From Myxococcota bacterium (GTDB lineage Bacteria; Myxococcota_A; UBA796), in the NCBI GenBank assembly GCA_029251165.1, contig JAQXDW010000035.1:62001-126000 (forward strand): a stretch of 64,000 nucleotides of DNA, written 5' to 3'. Both the position numbers and the translations under genes were made by a program. Of the stretch, positions 53,810 through 62,881 are shown in pieces (position 1 is the first letter of the stretch; each line of letters begins with the position of its first letter). Below the pieces are notes generated by a model, which was given only the letters and a program-made list of their open reading frames with translations, was not told the DNA's origin and searched no databases.

Positions 53810-54493
53810 GGCCACGGCAATGTTGTCCTCGCCGCCGCCCTGCAGGGCAGCAGCGACGAGCGCTCGGGCAGCCTCGGCGGCGGAGCCCTGAGCGGTGATC
53901 TGGCCGATCTGCTGCGGAGTGAGCGTGGGGATCCCGTAGCGGCACTCAGGAACACCATCGGAGACCATGATAACGCGATCCCCTTTCTGTAACGTTCCCT
54001 CTCCAGTGGTTACTCGTAGCCACCCCCGGTCCCCAAGGTAGCGTTCGTTGAGTCGGTTGAGGACCACGGTCTGTGCAGAACGGAGCCGGTAGAGGCGACA
54101 GTCTCCGATGGAGGCCCAGAAGAGCCGATCTCCTTGAGCCACCACCATCAGCAGCGCACATGCAGAGGAGCCGGGCTGTAGCTGCTGATTGAGCTCCGAG
54201 AGGCGGGCCTTCATCCAGCCAATGGGATCACGACCAGGGGGCCCGGTCTGCGCAGCGGAGAGCAGCACATCGACCGCGACCTCTGCCGAGCGGCGTCCGA
54301 AGTGGGCATCCGCGACCACCGCGACTGTGCCTGAGGGAGTGGTGGTGACACCACAGGAGTCCTCATTGGGGTCCTGCTTTGGTGCCGGACTCTCGAAGCC
54401 CCTGCACAGCGAAATCGCCCAGCCACCGTGCTCGGCGCGCTGGACGATGCCGTACGCTGTGCAGTCACGTCCATGAAGGACGGCTGCGCTCAC
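53792..54493 (-). CDS. PP2C-family serine/threonine phosphatase
   Basis: The 233-residue protein shows the PP2C metal-binding motifs: VAVVADAHFG (a DGHG variant), FWASIGDCRLYRL, RVIMVSDGVPE and GEDNIAVALL at the end. It would dephosphorylate Ser/Thr residues using Mn2+/Mg2+. The GTG start overlaps the stop of the upstream gene (GTGA), so it is coupled to the MYXO-CTERM protein gene, and its 3' end overlaps the last radical SAM gene by 18 bases. Its involvement in the radical SAM locus is not implied by orientation. The Asp-Ala-His variant of the first motif is unusual but retained metal ligands are plausible. Confidence 0.85.
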   Translation of the reverse strand: MSAAVLHGRDCTAYGIVQRAEHGGWAISLCRGFESPAPKQDPNEDSCGVTTTPSGTVAVVADAHFGRRSAEVAVDVLLSAAQTGPPGRDPIGWMKARLSELNQQLQPGSSACALLMVVAQGDRLFWASIGDCRLYRLRSAQTVVLNRLNERYLGDRGWLRVTTGEGTLQKGDRVIMVSDGVPECRYGIPTLTPQQIGQITAQGSAAEAARALVAAALQGGGEDNIAVALLSHG

Positions 54494-55497
54494 CGACGAC
54501 GCCGGAAGACCACCAGGAGCGGGAGGAGCGCGGCGAGCAGACCAGCAGGAGCCGCGACGACGCTGCAGCTTCCGCCGAGCTTGACCTCGCCGTCGGAGTT
54601 CAGCTCGTTCTCCGCACCGCCGGTGTCGCTGCCGCCGCCGCCGTTGTTGTTGTCGCCACCGCCGCCGTTGTTGTCACCGCCGCCGCCGTTGTCGCTGCTG
54701 TAGTCGTCATCGCAGAGGTCTCCGATGCCGTCACCGTCTTCGTCGGCTTGGTCTGAGTTCTCGACGAACTCGCAGTTGTCGTCGTCATCGATGACGCCGT
54801 CTTCGTCATCATCGATCGCCAGGACCTCAGCAGCACCGAACGCCAGGTTGGAGTTGCTCCAGCCGCCCTCATAGCCACAGTCGTAGCTGTAGAAGCCGAG
54901 CGCACCGCCCTCAAATGAGTCATCCTCTGCGGAGAATGAGACATCCGGAGAGCCATCGCTGTCGTCGTCTTCCCAGTAGGACACGGTGATTGTGCCGTCG
55001 TTGTATTCGATGGCGATTGTGTTGAGGGAGTCGAGTCTGTAGTCCTCGCGCTCGCTCTCTAGGACCGTCGCGTCACCGTCCTCGACCTTCACCAGCGCCA
55101 TGAAGGAGTCAGAGCCGACGCTGACGGGGGTCGAGTCCTGGCTCATCAAGAACATGTAGTAGTTCTCGTCGTCCTGGAAGTGGAAGACGAGGCCGAGGGC
55201 ATCGTCGTCTTCACTGTAGAACACCGTCTTGAACATCGCGTCGTTCCAGCTCGCGTCTTCATAGACCAGCCAGTTGTCAGCAGCGTCGCCGCTGCCGAAG
55301 CTTCCGCCGTTGTCGTCCGAGAGAGAGTAGACCAGGGGAATCTCACCATCCTGATAACCGTACCACTCGTCTCCACTGTACCCAGATACCCAGGCCTGGT
55401 ATCCGTCTACGGCCTCTTCATCGGGGTAGTCATCGTAGTACCAGCCTTCGATATAGTCTTGGGCAGAGGCGCTGAGGATGATCATTAGAGCAGTCAT
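54490..55497 (-). CDS. Secreted protein with TSP3 repeats and MYXO-CTERM tail
   Basis: The 335-residue protein has a signal peptide (MTALMIILSASA) and a jelly-roll-like domain of about 200 residues (LGLVFHFQDDENYYMFLMSQ), like LamG or the jelly-roll part of thrombospondin. An Asp-rich thrombospondin type-3 block follows, with DDDEDGVIDDDDNCEF and DEDGDGIGDLCDDD, then a Gly/Asn linker. It ends GGSCSVV, hydrophobic helix, RRRR, a MYXO-CTERM anchor. TSP3 repeats bind calcium. It is a surface protein of unknown role, coupled to the PP2C gene. Confidence 0.85.
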   Translation of the reverse strand: MTALMIILSASAQDYIEGWYYDDYPDEEAVDGYQAWVSGYSGDEWYGYQDGEIPLVYSLSDDNGGSFGSGDAADNWLVYEDASWNDAMFKTVFYSEDDDALGLVFHFQDDENYYMFLMSQDSTPVSVGSDSFMALVKVEDGDATVLESEREDYRLDSLNTIAIEYNDGTITVSYWEDDDSDGSPDVSFSAEDDSFEGGALGFYSYDCGYEGGWSNSNLAFGAAEVLAIDDDEDGVIDDDDNCEFVENSDQADEDGDGIGDLCDDDYSSDNGGGGDNNGGGGDNNNGGGGSDTGGAENELNSDGEVKLGGSCSVVAAPAGLLAALLPLLVVFRRRR

Positions 55498-55563
55498 TGT
55501 AGAGTCTCCATCTCTCTCAGTGAGTTGAGTGCAGGATATCCTACAGGTTCAGGAGTATTTGTC

Positions 55564-55968
55564 ATGTCTGTGCTAGCACTGCTGATCGGGACTGCCTGGG
55601 CAGAAGCCGCTGTCACTGTCTCGGAGCTCACTGTAGATGGTCTCCGAGTCCTGCATCTGAACTGTAGCTTAGAGAAAACAGGTCTGCTGGCTGCTGCTAC
55701 AGTCGTCAGTGCGCTGGCTCAACAGGACCACGCATTCGACGCATGTTTCCCAGAAGGAAGTGCCTTTTCCGTTCAGTGGTCCTGGGGGGCGGTCTCGAAT
55801 GCATTTGTGCTGGAGTCTGGCCACTCAGAGGCCAATGGCTGTATTCAGGCGGCGCTGGCGCAGACCACTTCCAGTCTCAGCGGACAGTGTTCTGCGATTA
55901 TCCTGGTGGGCGACGAGGAGGTTGCTGCGGCTGCCGCGGTGAGTCTCCTCTCCGCGACAGCGCCATGA
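55564..55968 (+). CDS. Small exported protein of unknown function
   Basis: The ATG at 55564 (AGGAG 8 bases before it) gives 134 residues with a signal peptide MSVLALLIGTAWAEA. The mature part has two cysteines (HLNCSLEK, AFDACFPEG) and later NGCIQA and GQCSAI, possibly two disulfides. No family was recognised. Its stop overlaps the next ATG (ATGA), so it is coupled to the YheT-like hydrolase. Confidence 0.7.
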   Translation: MSVLALLIGTAWAEAAVTVSELTVDGLRVLHLNCSLEKTGLLAAATVVSALAQQDHAFDACFPEGSAFSVQWSWGAVSNAFVLESGHSEANGCIQAALAQTTSSLSGQCSAIILVGDEEVAAAAAVSLLSATAP

Positions 55969-56936
55969 GCCACGGTCGGGTCATCACCAGCGGGTTCTCT
56001 CCGCCCTGGTGGCTGAGGAATCCGCACCTTCAGACCTTCTGGCCGGTGCTCTTTCGCCGCCAGTCTTCCCTCTCGCATCGTCCAGAGCGGCTGGAGCTTC
56101 CAGACGGTGACTTTGTGGATCTCTGCTGGACTGGTCCCGATCACGGCCCGCTGGTCATCGTGCTCCATGGCCTCCAGGGCTCGATCAGGTCGCCCTATGC
56201 TGTCGGAATCCTGCGGGCGCTGGCCGCGCGCGGGATCCGAGGGGTGCTGATGCACTTTCGGGGCTGCTCCGGTCAGCCCAACCGGCTGGCGAGGGGCTAC
56301 CACTCTGGGGAGACCGGGGATCTGCGCTTTCTCCTCTCCACCCTCCGGCAGCGTGAGCCAGAGACGCCCCTCGCGGCAATTGGCTACTCACTGGGCGGAA
56401 ACGTGCTGCTGAAGTATCTCGGCGAGGCTGGTCCTGAGACTCCGCTGCGGGCCGGCGTTGCGGTCTCGGTGCCCCTGGTGCTGCGCACTGCCTCGGATCG
56501 GCTCGGGGCGGGGCTGTCGCGGATCTATGACCGCTACCTGCTGCGGGCGCTGCTGGCGGGTGCGAAGCGCAAGGCGCCGCTGCTGCGGGCTGCGGGGCTG
56601 GATGTGGAGGCTGTGCTGGGCTGTCGGAGCATCCGAGCATTCGACGAGCACCTGACAGCACCGCTGCATGGATTCTCGGATGCCTCGGACTACTACACCC
56701 GCTGCAGCAGTCGGGGCTTCCTCAAGGCGATCCGTCGCCCAACCCTCATCCTCCATGCTTCCGATGATCCGTTTATGCGGCCCGAGGTTGTCCCGGATGC
56801 CAGCGAGCTTGCTGCGTCGGTGACCCTGGAGCTGAGCTCGGGCGGCGGCCACGTCGGGTTCGTCTCTGGATTTGGTCGCTACTGGTTAGAAGAGCGGATC
56901 CCGGAGTTTGTCTCTTCGGTGCTGCTTCCCTCCTGA
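55965..56936 (+). CDS. YheT-like alpha/beta hydrolase
   Basis: The 323-residue protein has the family N-terminus FSPPWWLRNPHLQTFWPVLF, the oxyanion segment VIVLHGLQGS, the MHFRGCSGQPNR segment and the nucleophile elbow IGYSLGGNVLLKY with the catalytic Ser. The later DDPFMRP (Asp) and GGGHVGF (His) complete the triad. YheT/ABHD1-type hydrolases are probably esterases; the natural substrate is unknown. The ATG overlaps the stop of the small exported protein gene. About 150 bases follow before the DUF1279 gene, with no other gene. Confidence 0.9.
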   Translation: MSHGRVITSGFSPPWWLRNPHLQTFWPVLFRRQSSLSHRPERLELPDGDFVDLCWTGPDHGPLVIVLHGLQGSIRSPYAVGILRALAARGIRGVLMHFRGCSGQPNRLARGYHSGETGDLRFLLSTLRQREPETPLAAIGYSLGGNVLLKYLGEAGPETPLRAGVAVSVPLVLRTASDRLGAGLSRIYDRYLLRALLAGAKRKAPLLRAAGLDVEAVLGCRSIRAFDEHLTAPLHGFSDASDYYTRCSSRGFLKAIRRPTLILHASDDPFMRPEVVPDASELAASVTLELSSGGGHVGFVSGFGRYWLEERIPEFVSSVLLPS

Positions 56937-57092
56937 GACATGCTCTCCGCCCCAGCCCGCGCCCATCGATGCTCATCGTCGGGTTGGCACGAGACTCTCG
57001 CATGCGCTCTCCGCGAGCGTGGCCCGGTCGGCGCTTGGCACTCGGGGGACTGAGACGGAGGCGCTGCTGCGCCGCAGCGGGTGCGCGAGGGG

Positions 57093-57422
57093 CTACCGCG
57101 CTGGAGGGGTGTCTTCTGCTGGCTGCTTGGTTCGACCAGTCCACTTCGCGACGAGCGGGGTCAGCGCGAGGGTGGCGAGAATGCGGAAGGGCTGTATGGC
57201 CTTGGTCGCTGCATACGCGATGACCACTGTTCCGGTCTTGCCAGAGCCGCTCTCGACCTCGAAGCCGGACTTGATTGCGATGGTGAAGGCGGCGATGGAG
57301 CCAAAAAAGATGGTGAAGTAGATGATGATCCCCAGGCGCCCATAGGACTCCATCAGCTCCTTGAGCCGCTCCTTGAGCGGTGGCTTCTTCTCTGTGGCGG
57401 CTTCACTCATCGTCTCTCCCAT
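57093..57422 (-). CDS. DUF1279 (FAM210-like) membrane protein
   Basis: The ATG at 57422 (GAGAAGG 5 bases upstream) gives 109 residues. A basic segment KPPLKERLKELMESYGRLGI is followed by two hydrophobic stretches (YFTIFFGSIAAFTIAIKSG and ATLALTPLVAKW), the DUF1279 pattern found in bacteria and in eukaryotic FAM210 proteins of organelles. The biochemical role is unknown. It begins 17 bases after the stop of the diheme peroxidase gene and probably shares its transcript. An ATG 12 bases downstream is an alternative start. Confidence 0.8.
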   Translation of the reverse strand: MGETMSEAATEKKPPLKERLKELMESYGRLGIIIYFTIFFGSIAAFTIAIKSGFEVESGSGKTGTVVIAYAATKAIQPFRILATLALTPLVAKWTGRTKQPAEDTPPAR

Positions 57423-57438
57423 CGCAGCCTTCTCCGTA

Positions 57439-58737
57439 TCAAGGAATTGGAGAGTCTGGGGCAGACAGCAGCACCTCTGCGGGGCCGGGGCCGCTGAGGG
57501 CCTCCAGGAACGCCACGACATCCGCCACGCCGTCTGCATCCAGCTCCAGGGGCACCATCAGATCTTCTCGGTGCCCCCAGTCCGGTTCCTCGTCCAGCGC
57601 GCTGTAGAACGTGACCACCTCGGTGAGCGAATTAAAGTGGCCGCCATGCATATACGGTGGGTGTGAGGCGATGTTCCGAAGAGACGGAACCTTGAATTGG
57701 CCGAGCTGCTCGGGGGTCTGAGAGAGGAAGTTGAGCGTGACCGCTGCGCCCTCGGGGGCCTCGGAGTAGGAGCCGCTGCCGTTGAAGTCGCTCGCGAGCA
57801 GGGCGGTGATGCCGTCGTATCGGCCGGTGTCTTCGGGACGCAGCCAGTCCCGTGGGCCGAGGCCGATGTTGTGAAACTCGTTGTTGGTGTAGTTCGCACC
57901 AGCGTGGCAAAAGTGACAATTCCCCTCACCGACAAACACCTCCAGGCCGCGCTGAGCCGCTGAGGAGATCAGTCCCTCCGCAGCTGCCTCGCCCTCGCTG
58001 AGCAGGGCGATGATGTAGTCGTCTGCCGGAGCGGGTCCGGTGAGGATGAGACGCTCATAGGCCGCGATTGCCTTGCCGACGTTGGTGAAGATGGTGTTGA
58101 TGGTGGCCTGGTCCTCAGCAGTCATGCTGTCCCAGGCAATGTGGAGTGGGTCGGTGATGTCTGCCATCGGGCGTGCAGCGGTCGGGAAGCGCACGGGGTC
58201 GGAGAGGTCCGGAAGGGGTGCAAAGACCACAGAGTAGGCCTCGGAGAGGCCTTCGTCGTCGGCCAGCAGGTGCGCGACCTGGAGGCGGGTGAAGCCCATC
58301 TCTCTGGGATCCTCGAGCGGACCGAGTGCCTGACACCAGTGCGAGTCGCAGCGACCATCCCAGTACATCCAGCGGTTGTAGACGGTGTTGAGGATGGACG
58401 GGGCGTGTCGGTTTGTCGTGGAGATCCCCTCGGAGATGGCGCGTCCATCCCCGAAGCCCTGAGCAGGATCGTGGCAGGTGGCGCAGGACACGGTGCCGCT
58501 GTCGGAGAAGCGGTCGTCGAAGTAGAGCCAGCGCCCGAAGTGGGCGGCATCGGCATCGTCTGCGACGGCGTTGGTCGGGTCGGCGGGGACGGACTCCGGC
58601 GGCCGAAGCGAGGCGAGGACGACAAGCTCTTCAGCGGTGAAGCGACTGAATGTGGTGGGCGATCCGGAGTCTGTCTCAGCCGTGCAGCCGACCAGCACCG
58701 CGCCGCTCAGCAGGAGGCTACTCACAGCATTCCACAT
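57439..58737 (-). CDS. MauG/CcpA-family diheme cytochrome c peroxidase lipoprotein
   Basis: The 432-residue protein starts with a lipoprotein signal MWNAVSSLLLSGAVLVGC. Two c-type heme motifs are present: CATCH (Cys85, Cys88, His89) and CHFCH at about residue 270. Sequence around them (FGRWLYFDDRFSDSGTVS, KVPSLRNIASHPPYMHGG) matches bacterial diheme peroxidases/MauG, periplasmic enzymes that reduce H2O2 or oxidise substrates with high-valent iron. The ATG lies 20 bases inside the upstream YtkA-like gene. An extra CDSHWC pair at about residue 127 could form a disulfide. Confidence 0.9.
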   Translation of the reverse strand: MWNAVSSLLLSGAVLVGCTAETDSGSPTTFSRFTAEELVVLASLRPPESVPADPTNAVADDADAAHFGRWLYFDDRFSDSGTVSCATCHDPAQGFGDGRAISEGISTTNRHAPSILNTVYNRWMYWDGRCDSHWCQALGPLEDPREMGFTRLQVAHLLADDEGLSEAYSVVFAPLPDLSDPVRFPTAARPMADITDPLHIAWDSMTAEDQATINTIFTNVGKAIAAYERLILTGPAPADDYIIALLSEGEAAAEGLISSAAQRGLEVFVGEGNCHFCHAGANYTNNEFHNIGLGPRDWLRPEDTGRYDGITALLASDFNGSGSYSEAPEGAAVTLNFLSQTPEQLGQFKVPSLRNIASHPPYMHGGHFNSLTEVVTFYSALDEEPDWGHREDLMVPLELDADGVADVVAFLEALSGPGPAEVLLSAPDSPIP

Positions 58738-59131
58738 CGAAGAACCCCTCCTCGATGAGGCCGTCCTTTGTGAGGGCAAACCGGATTGTCCAGTGCCCGC
58801 TCATGTGGAACAGGAACGGAGCGGCTGTGAAGGTCCCGTCGCCGTTGTCGATGACCTCGGGGGTGACGTTCATGCCGTGACCGTGGCTGAGCATCTCTGC
58901 ATCGATCTCTGCTGTAGCGCCGACCAGCGGTGCACCCTCTTCCGCGTCAACGGCAGCGAGCGTCACCGAGAAGTAGTCATCGGCGGGGATGGGCGTGGGA
59001 TCGGTGGTGTAGGTGACGGTGTAGGACCCGCCATCGGTGATCGCGGTGGTGGTGAAGTTGGTCTCCCCCGTGTCCACAGACTCGTTCCCTGCGTCGTCAC
59101 ATCCGATCAGCGCTACAAGCATCCACAACAT
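58718..59131 (-). CDS. YtkA/FixH-like lipoprotein
   Basis: The ATG at 59131 gives a lipoprotein signal MLWMLVALIGC with the lipid anchor Cys11. The 137-residue protein has the Ig-like fold of YtkA/FixH-type domains: ATAEIDAEMLSHGHGMNVTP and FTAAPFLFHMSGHWTIRFAL. Such domains accompany heme and copper proteins, and this one precedes a diheme peroxidase whose start lies inside its 3' end, so an accessory role, possibly in metal handling, is plausible. The C-terminus is VECCE. Confidence 0.75.
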   Translation of the reverse strand: MLWMLVALIGCDDAGNESVDTGETNFTTTAITDGGSYTVTYTTDPTPIPADDYFSVTLAAVDAEEGAPLVGATAEIDAEMLSHGHGMNVTPEVIDNGDGTFTAAPFLFHMSGHWTIRFALTKDGLIEEGFFDVECCE

Positions 59132-59193
59132 TGCGTCTCTCCTCACTGTGAGTCTATCTGCCCCCTCTGATACGGCTACCTGCTGCTCTTGGA

Positions 59194-60435
59194 TCACGGT
59201 GGTGGTGGTGGAAGACCTGATGCCGGCAGCACACGCAGCAGCGCGACGACCTCTGGTGAGAAAAAGTCGGCGATGAATGTGTTTATCGTCGCGAGGGGCA
59301 TTGACTCTGCGGTGTCGATGCGCGTGATGCTGTGATCCAGCGGCCAGTCGTGTCGGAGGGCCTCCATGGTGGCGAGCAGCACATCATCGGGAGTGGTCGG
59401 GATGGTGCTGCGCCGGAGTGCTCTGACGGCGGCAGTGTGCTCTGACGGTGTAATTCCTTGCGCCGCGAAGTCCGACAGGAGCCGCTCAGCATGCGCGGTA
59501 GTCTGGCTCAGCTGGCTGGCCCGAGCAGGGATGGTGACCGTGAGCAGCCCGGGGATGGCACCCGCACCATCGTCTGCTGAGAGGCTGTAGATCAGCCCGG
59601 ACTCGTGACGCAGCGCCAGCAGCAGTCGGCTTCGAATCCCTCCGGCGAGGGCGTGCAGTGCGACCTGGAGTGCGGGGTAGTCCGGATCGGTCTTCGCCAT
59701 GCTGGAGCGGGCCAGCACGACCGCACCCTGCCCCCCGCCGGGCAGCCATCCCGTCCGAACGCCACCGGCTACAGGTGGAATGGGGATCGGCTTCGCGGTG
59801 ATCCCAGCGGGCAGGCTCGCGGCGTGTGGCGGCAGCAGTGTCGCGACGGATGCTCTGGCCTGATCGATGCTTACGTCACCTGTAAAGCCAATGATTCGGT
59901 CTCGGAGGCTGAGCAGGGCGGTTCGGGTCTGCTGCAGTCGTGTCAGGCCCCGAGGTGGACCGGGTGCTGGCTGACGGCGAAGATCTCGGGGGTCGAGGAG
60001 CATGCGCTTGAGCATGACGGACAGGGTGTGCTGGGGGGTCTGCCATGGTCCACGCCCGGCGCTTCGCCAGGCCCGCAGCGTGTCCCGCCCAATGGGGCCT
60101 CCCGTGAGGAACTCGGAGAGTGTGGCGATCGCATCGTCGAAGTCTCGGGCTCGAAATTGTGCGGAGAGGGTGGTATTCCAGTCGTCAGATTTAAGGTGAA
60201 ACGACATCAATGCGTCGATTCGACGTGTGAGATCGGGGCTCGCGAGGGGAAGGTGCCAGGCCGCACTGGCGTCGGCGGACCACCACCACGGGCTGAGGCG
60301 CCCTGCTGGCAGGCTCAGCCGCATGCCGACGAGCGCAGAGCGGGTGTCAGGTACGACGACCAGGGTGTCGCCTTCAAGGGTGGGCTCGACGAGCGGCGAT
60401 CCGAGCGCCACCGCCAGCAGCAGCTCAGTCCACAT
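59194..60435 (-). CDS. M16-family protein, non-catalytic partner subunit
   Basis: The 413-residue protein has the two-domain M16 fold: a C-terminal half with MAKTDPDYPALQVALHALAG, SRLLLALRHESGLIYSLSAD and LTVTIPARA that matches peptidase M16C. No HxxEH zinc motif is found in its N-terminal half. A signal peptide (MWTELLLAVALGSP) is present. It overlaps the start of the upstream M16 peptidase gene, which has the motif. The pair mimics alpha/beta mitochondrial processing peptidases and the YmxG-type two-gene M16 systems of bacteria. It is probably periplasmic. Confidence 0.82.
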   Translation of the reverse strand: MWTELLLAVALGSPLVEPTLEGDTLVVVPDTRSALVGMRLSLPAGRLSPWWWSADASAAWHLPLASPDLTRRIDALMSFHLKSDDWNTTLSAQFRARDFDDAIATLSEFLTGGPIGRDTLRAWRSAGRGPWQTPQHTLSVMLKRMLLDPRDLRRQPAPGPPRGLTRLQQTRTALLSLRDRIIGFTGDVSIDQARASVATLLPPHAASLPAGITAKPIPIPPVAGGVRTGWLPGGGQGAVVLARSSMAKTDPDYPALQVALHALAGGIRSRLLLALRHESGLIYSLSADDGAGAIPGLLTVTIPARASQLSQTTAHAERLLSDFAAQGITPSEHTAAVRALRRSTIPTTPDDVLLATMEALRHDWPLDHSITRIDTAESMPLATINTFIADFFSPEVVALLRVLPASGLPPPPP

Positions 60436-61624
60436 TCACGACCACCTCGATGGGATCCGCGCTGCTGATCCAGCGCCGCCATACCGCCTCGACTGACTCC
60501 ACCGTGAGGGCCTCCAGCGCGGCGACCGCAGCGTCCGTTGCGCGCACCTCACCGCGCATGACCGCACTCCAGCCCAGCTCGCGTGCGAGCCGGTTCGGGT
60601 CCAGCCGGTTGCCGAGGAGCTGTCGAATCTGGATGCGTCTAAACGCCTCCAGGCGTGCTGCTGTGAGCCACTGTCCGGTTCGCTCTGCTGCCCGCTCAAG
60701 GTCTGTCATGATGCGCGTGTCGCTCCGCAGCGCGCTGTAGACCCCAGACAGCAGCAGCCGACTTCCGTCTGCCCTCCAGGAGACGTGTCCACCAGCTGAC
60801 ATCGCGCCAGGCATGAGCTCTGGGGCTGCGGTCGGCAGCCCGCTGAGTGCGAGCTGAAGGGCCGGCTGATCTGGGTGTGCTGTCGGCGGGAGGGGCCAGA
60901 TGAGTCCAGCGAGACGGACCGCAGCGGGGCCTGTACTCAGCGCAATGTGCTCCGGTGGCGTGTGGGTGTGTTGTCTTGTAACAGTATTTTCTTCTCCGCT
61001 TTTACCGTAATGGTCGCGTACGGTTTCGAGCACATCCCCTTCGCTGAGCGGACCGACGACCACCAGCTGAGTCTGATCGGGCCGGTAGTGAGCCTCGATA
61101 AAGGCTGCGCAGTCTGCTGTGGTGAGGTTGTCAGGCTCGACCATCATCCACCTCGCAGCAGCAGCATAGGGGTGCTCACGCCAGTAGGCGCCATCGATGG
61201 CGGCTCGGAGGCGCGCGGTGTAGCCGCCACGCTGGGCGAATTCCTCCGCGACCACGCGCCGCGCGGAGGCCACGGTGGTCTCTGTGAGGCTGATCGGAGC
61301 GAGGATCTGGAGGGTCTGTGAGAAGTCTGCTGGCGCGACCTGGGCGCTGTAGCGGGTGTAGTCGGGGGTGGTGAAGGCGGAGAGCTGACCACCGAGCGCG
61401 GCGATGGTCTCCTCCATCCCGCTGTCCCGGACGATGACGTGCTCGACGAGGTGGGCAAGCCCTGGGTGGGTCAGGGGATCCGCTGCAGAGCCGCTCATGA
61501 TCCAGTGCTGCACCACAAGGTGGGGCATCGCCTGATCGGTGACCACCGTGACGGTCAGACCGTTGTCCAGGGTGACCTGGTGCGGCTCGCTGGCAGCCGC
61601 CGTCAGCACTGAGAGCCACAGCAT
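60425..61624 (-). CDS. M16-family zinc peptidase, catalytic subunit
   Basis: ATG 61624 gives 399 residues with a signal peptide (MLWLSVLTAAASEP). The inverted zinc motif HxxEH is present as HLVEH (His58, Glu61, His62) in GLAHLVEHVIVR, and the third ligand Glu lies downstream in the VVAEE segment. The C-terminal half is the second M16 domain. It would degrade short unfolded peptides in the periplasm as a complex with the inactive partner encoded next, overlapping by 11 bases. An upstream start (61687) would remove the signal peptide character. Confidence 0.88.
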   Translation of the reverse strand: MLWLSVLTAAASEPHQVTLDNGLTVTVVTDQAMPHLVVQHWIMSGSAADPLTHPGLAHLVEHVIVRDSGMEETIAALGGQLSAFTTPDYTRYSAQVAPADFSQTLQILAPISLTETTVASARRVVAEEFAQRGGYTARLRAAIDGAYWREHPYAAAARWMMVEPDNLTTADCAAFIEAHYRPDQTQLVVVGPLSEGDVLETVRDHYGKSGEENTVTRQHTHTPPEHIALSTGPAAVRLAGLIWPLPPTAHPDQPALQLALSGLPTAAPELMPGAMSAGGHVSWRADGSRLLLSGVYSALRSDTRIMTDLERAAERTGQWLTAARLEAFRRIQIRQLLGNRLDPNRLARELGWSAVMRGEVRATDAAVAALEALTVESVEAVWRRWISSADPIEVVVNVD

Positions 61625-61693
61625 CTCAAGAAGTATACGGGGGGACTCGGTCACCCGCGCGCTGCGAGGGATTGCTATCATCGCCACCGCGAG

Positions 61694-62878
61694 GTGAGCT
61701 TGAAGTGGTTCAGTGAGGTCTCGACCGGCTCCGATGCGCTCGAGGTGTGCATCGACCAGGTCTCCGCGCAGGTGGGTGAGCCCACGCTGCTGGTCGCATT
61801 TGTCTCTCCGGATCTCGCCAGTCAGGCCCCGGATCGGCTGGTGAAGGCATTCCCGAGCGCGACGATCCTGGGCTGCTCAGCAGCTGGCGTGATCGGCGGC
61901 GGGCGCGAGCTCGAGGACGGCTCGATCGTGTCTCTGACTGCGGCGTCTCTGCCAGATGTCGCCGTCGCCCCGTTCCACATGACCATGGGGCGCCTGCCCA
62001 GCTTGGACTCTCCGCCCGAAGCTTGGCATGCGCTGATCGGTGTCGAGCCGGAGGTCCAGCCGAGCTTCTTGCTCCTGCCCGATCCGTTCACCTTCGAGCC
62101 TCGGGTGCTCACAGCGGGCTTAGACGATGCCTACCCTGACGCTCCGAAGATCGGCGGGCTCGCCAGCGGCGGACGTCGGCCAGGAGAGAGCCTCCTGATG
62201 CTCGGCAGCCCTGGGCGTGTGACCAGCCACCGGGCCGGCGCGGTGGGCGTGGCGCTGTACGGCGACGTCGCAATGGACACCGTGGTCGCGCAGGGCTGTC
62301 GACCGGTCGGCGCCCCGATGGTCATCACCCGCAGCGCGCGAAATCACATCAAGGAGCTGGACGGTCGCCCGGTGATCGACACCCTGGAGTCGCTGTTCAT
62401 GTCCCTGTCTGACCATGATCAGCAGCTCTTCCGTCGCTCGCCGATGTTGGGTCTTGCGATGGAAGGGGGGCGGCGTCCGCTGCGCCCGGGAGACTTCCTG
62501 ATTCGAAACATCCAGGGCATCTCACGGCGAAACGGTGCGATGGCGATCGGTGCGATCGCGGCGGATGGGATGGTGGTTCAGTTCCACATCCGAGACGCAG
62601 ACACCTCCACCCGCGATCTCACCGAGCTGCTCTCTCGGCACCGTCGTCGTCCGGACTTTGAGACGCCATCCGGCGGGCTGCTGTTCTCCTGCCTCGGTCG
62701 CGGCGAGAACCTCTATGGAACGACCGGTCATGACTCTGCCATCATCACCGATGGCCTCGGCCCGGTGCCGCTGGGGGGCTTCTTCTGTAGCGGCGAGATT
62801 GGTCCGGTCCACGGGCGCACGTTCCTCCATGGCTACACCAGCGCGCTGGGGCTGTTTCGGCCTCGGGGCTGGAGCTGA
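61694..62878 (+). CDS. FIST-domain signalling protein
   Basis: The 394-residue protein begins with KWFSEVSTGSDALE and contains the FIST N domain (residues about 5-215: VAFVSPDLA, ILGCSAAGVIGGGREL, IGGLASGG) and the FIST C domain (about 230-370: GDFLIRNIQGISRRNGAMAI). FIST modules are input sensors often attached to kinases or diguanylate cyclases; here it is free-standing. The start is a GTG at 61694 or a TTG at 61700 with GAGG upstream; the latter matches the usual LKW/MKW start. No output domain is visible. It is divergent from the M16 genes and convergent with the channel gene. Confidence 0.85.
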   Translation: MSLKWFSEVSTGSDALEVCIDQVSAQVGEPTLLVAFVSPDLASQAPDRLVKAFPSATILGCSAAGVIGGGRELEDGSIVSLTAASLPDVAVAPFHMTMGRLPSLDSPPEAWHALIGVEPEVQPSFLLLPDPFTFEPRVLTAGLDDAYPDAPKIGGLASGGRRPGESLLMLGSPGRVTSHRAGAVGVALYGDVAMDTVVAQGCRPVGAPMVITRSARNHIKELDGRPVIDTLESLFMSLSDHDQQLFRRSPMLGLAMEGGRRPLRPGDFLIRNIQGISRRNGAMAIGAIAADGMVVQFHIRDADTSTRDLTELLSRHRRRPDFETPSGGLLFSCLGRGENLYGTTGHDSAIITDGLGPVPLGGFFCSGEIGPVHGRTFLHGYTSALGLFRPRGWS

Positions 62879-62881
62879 CCG

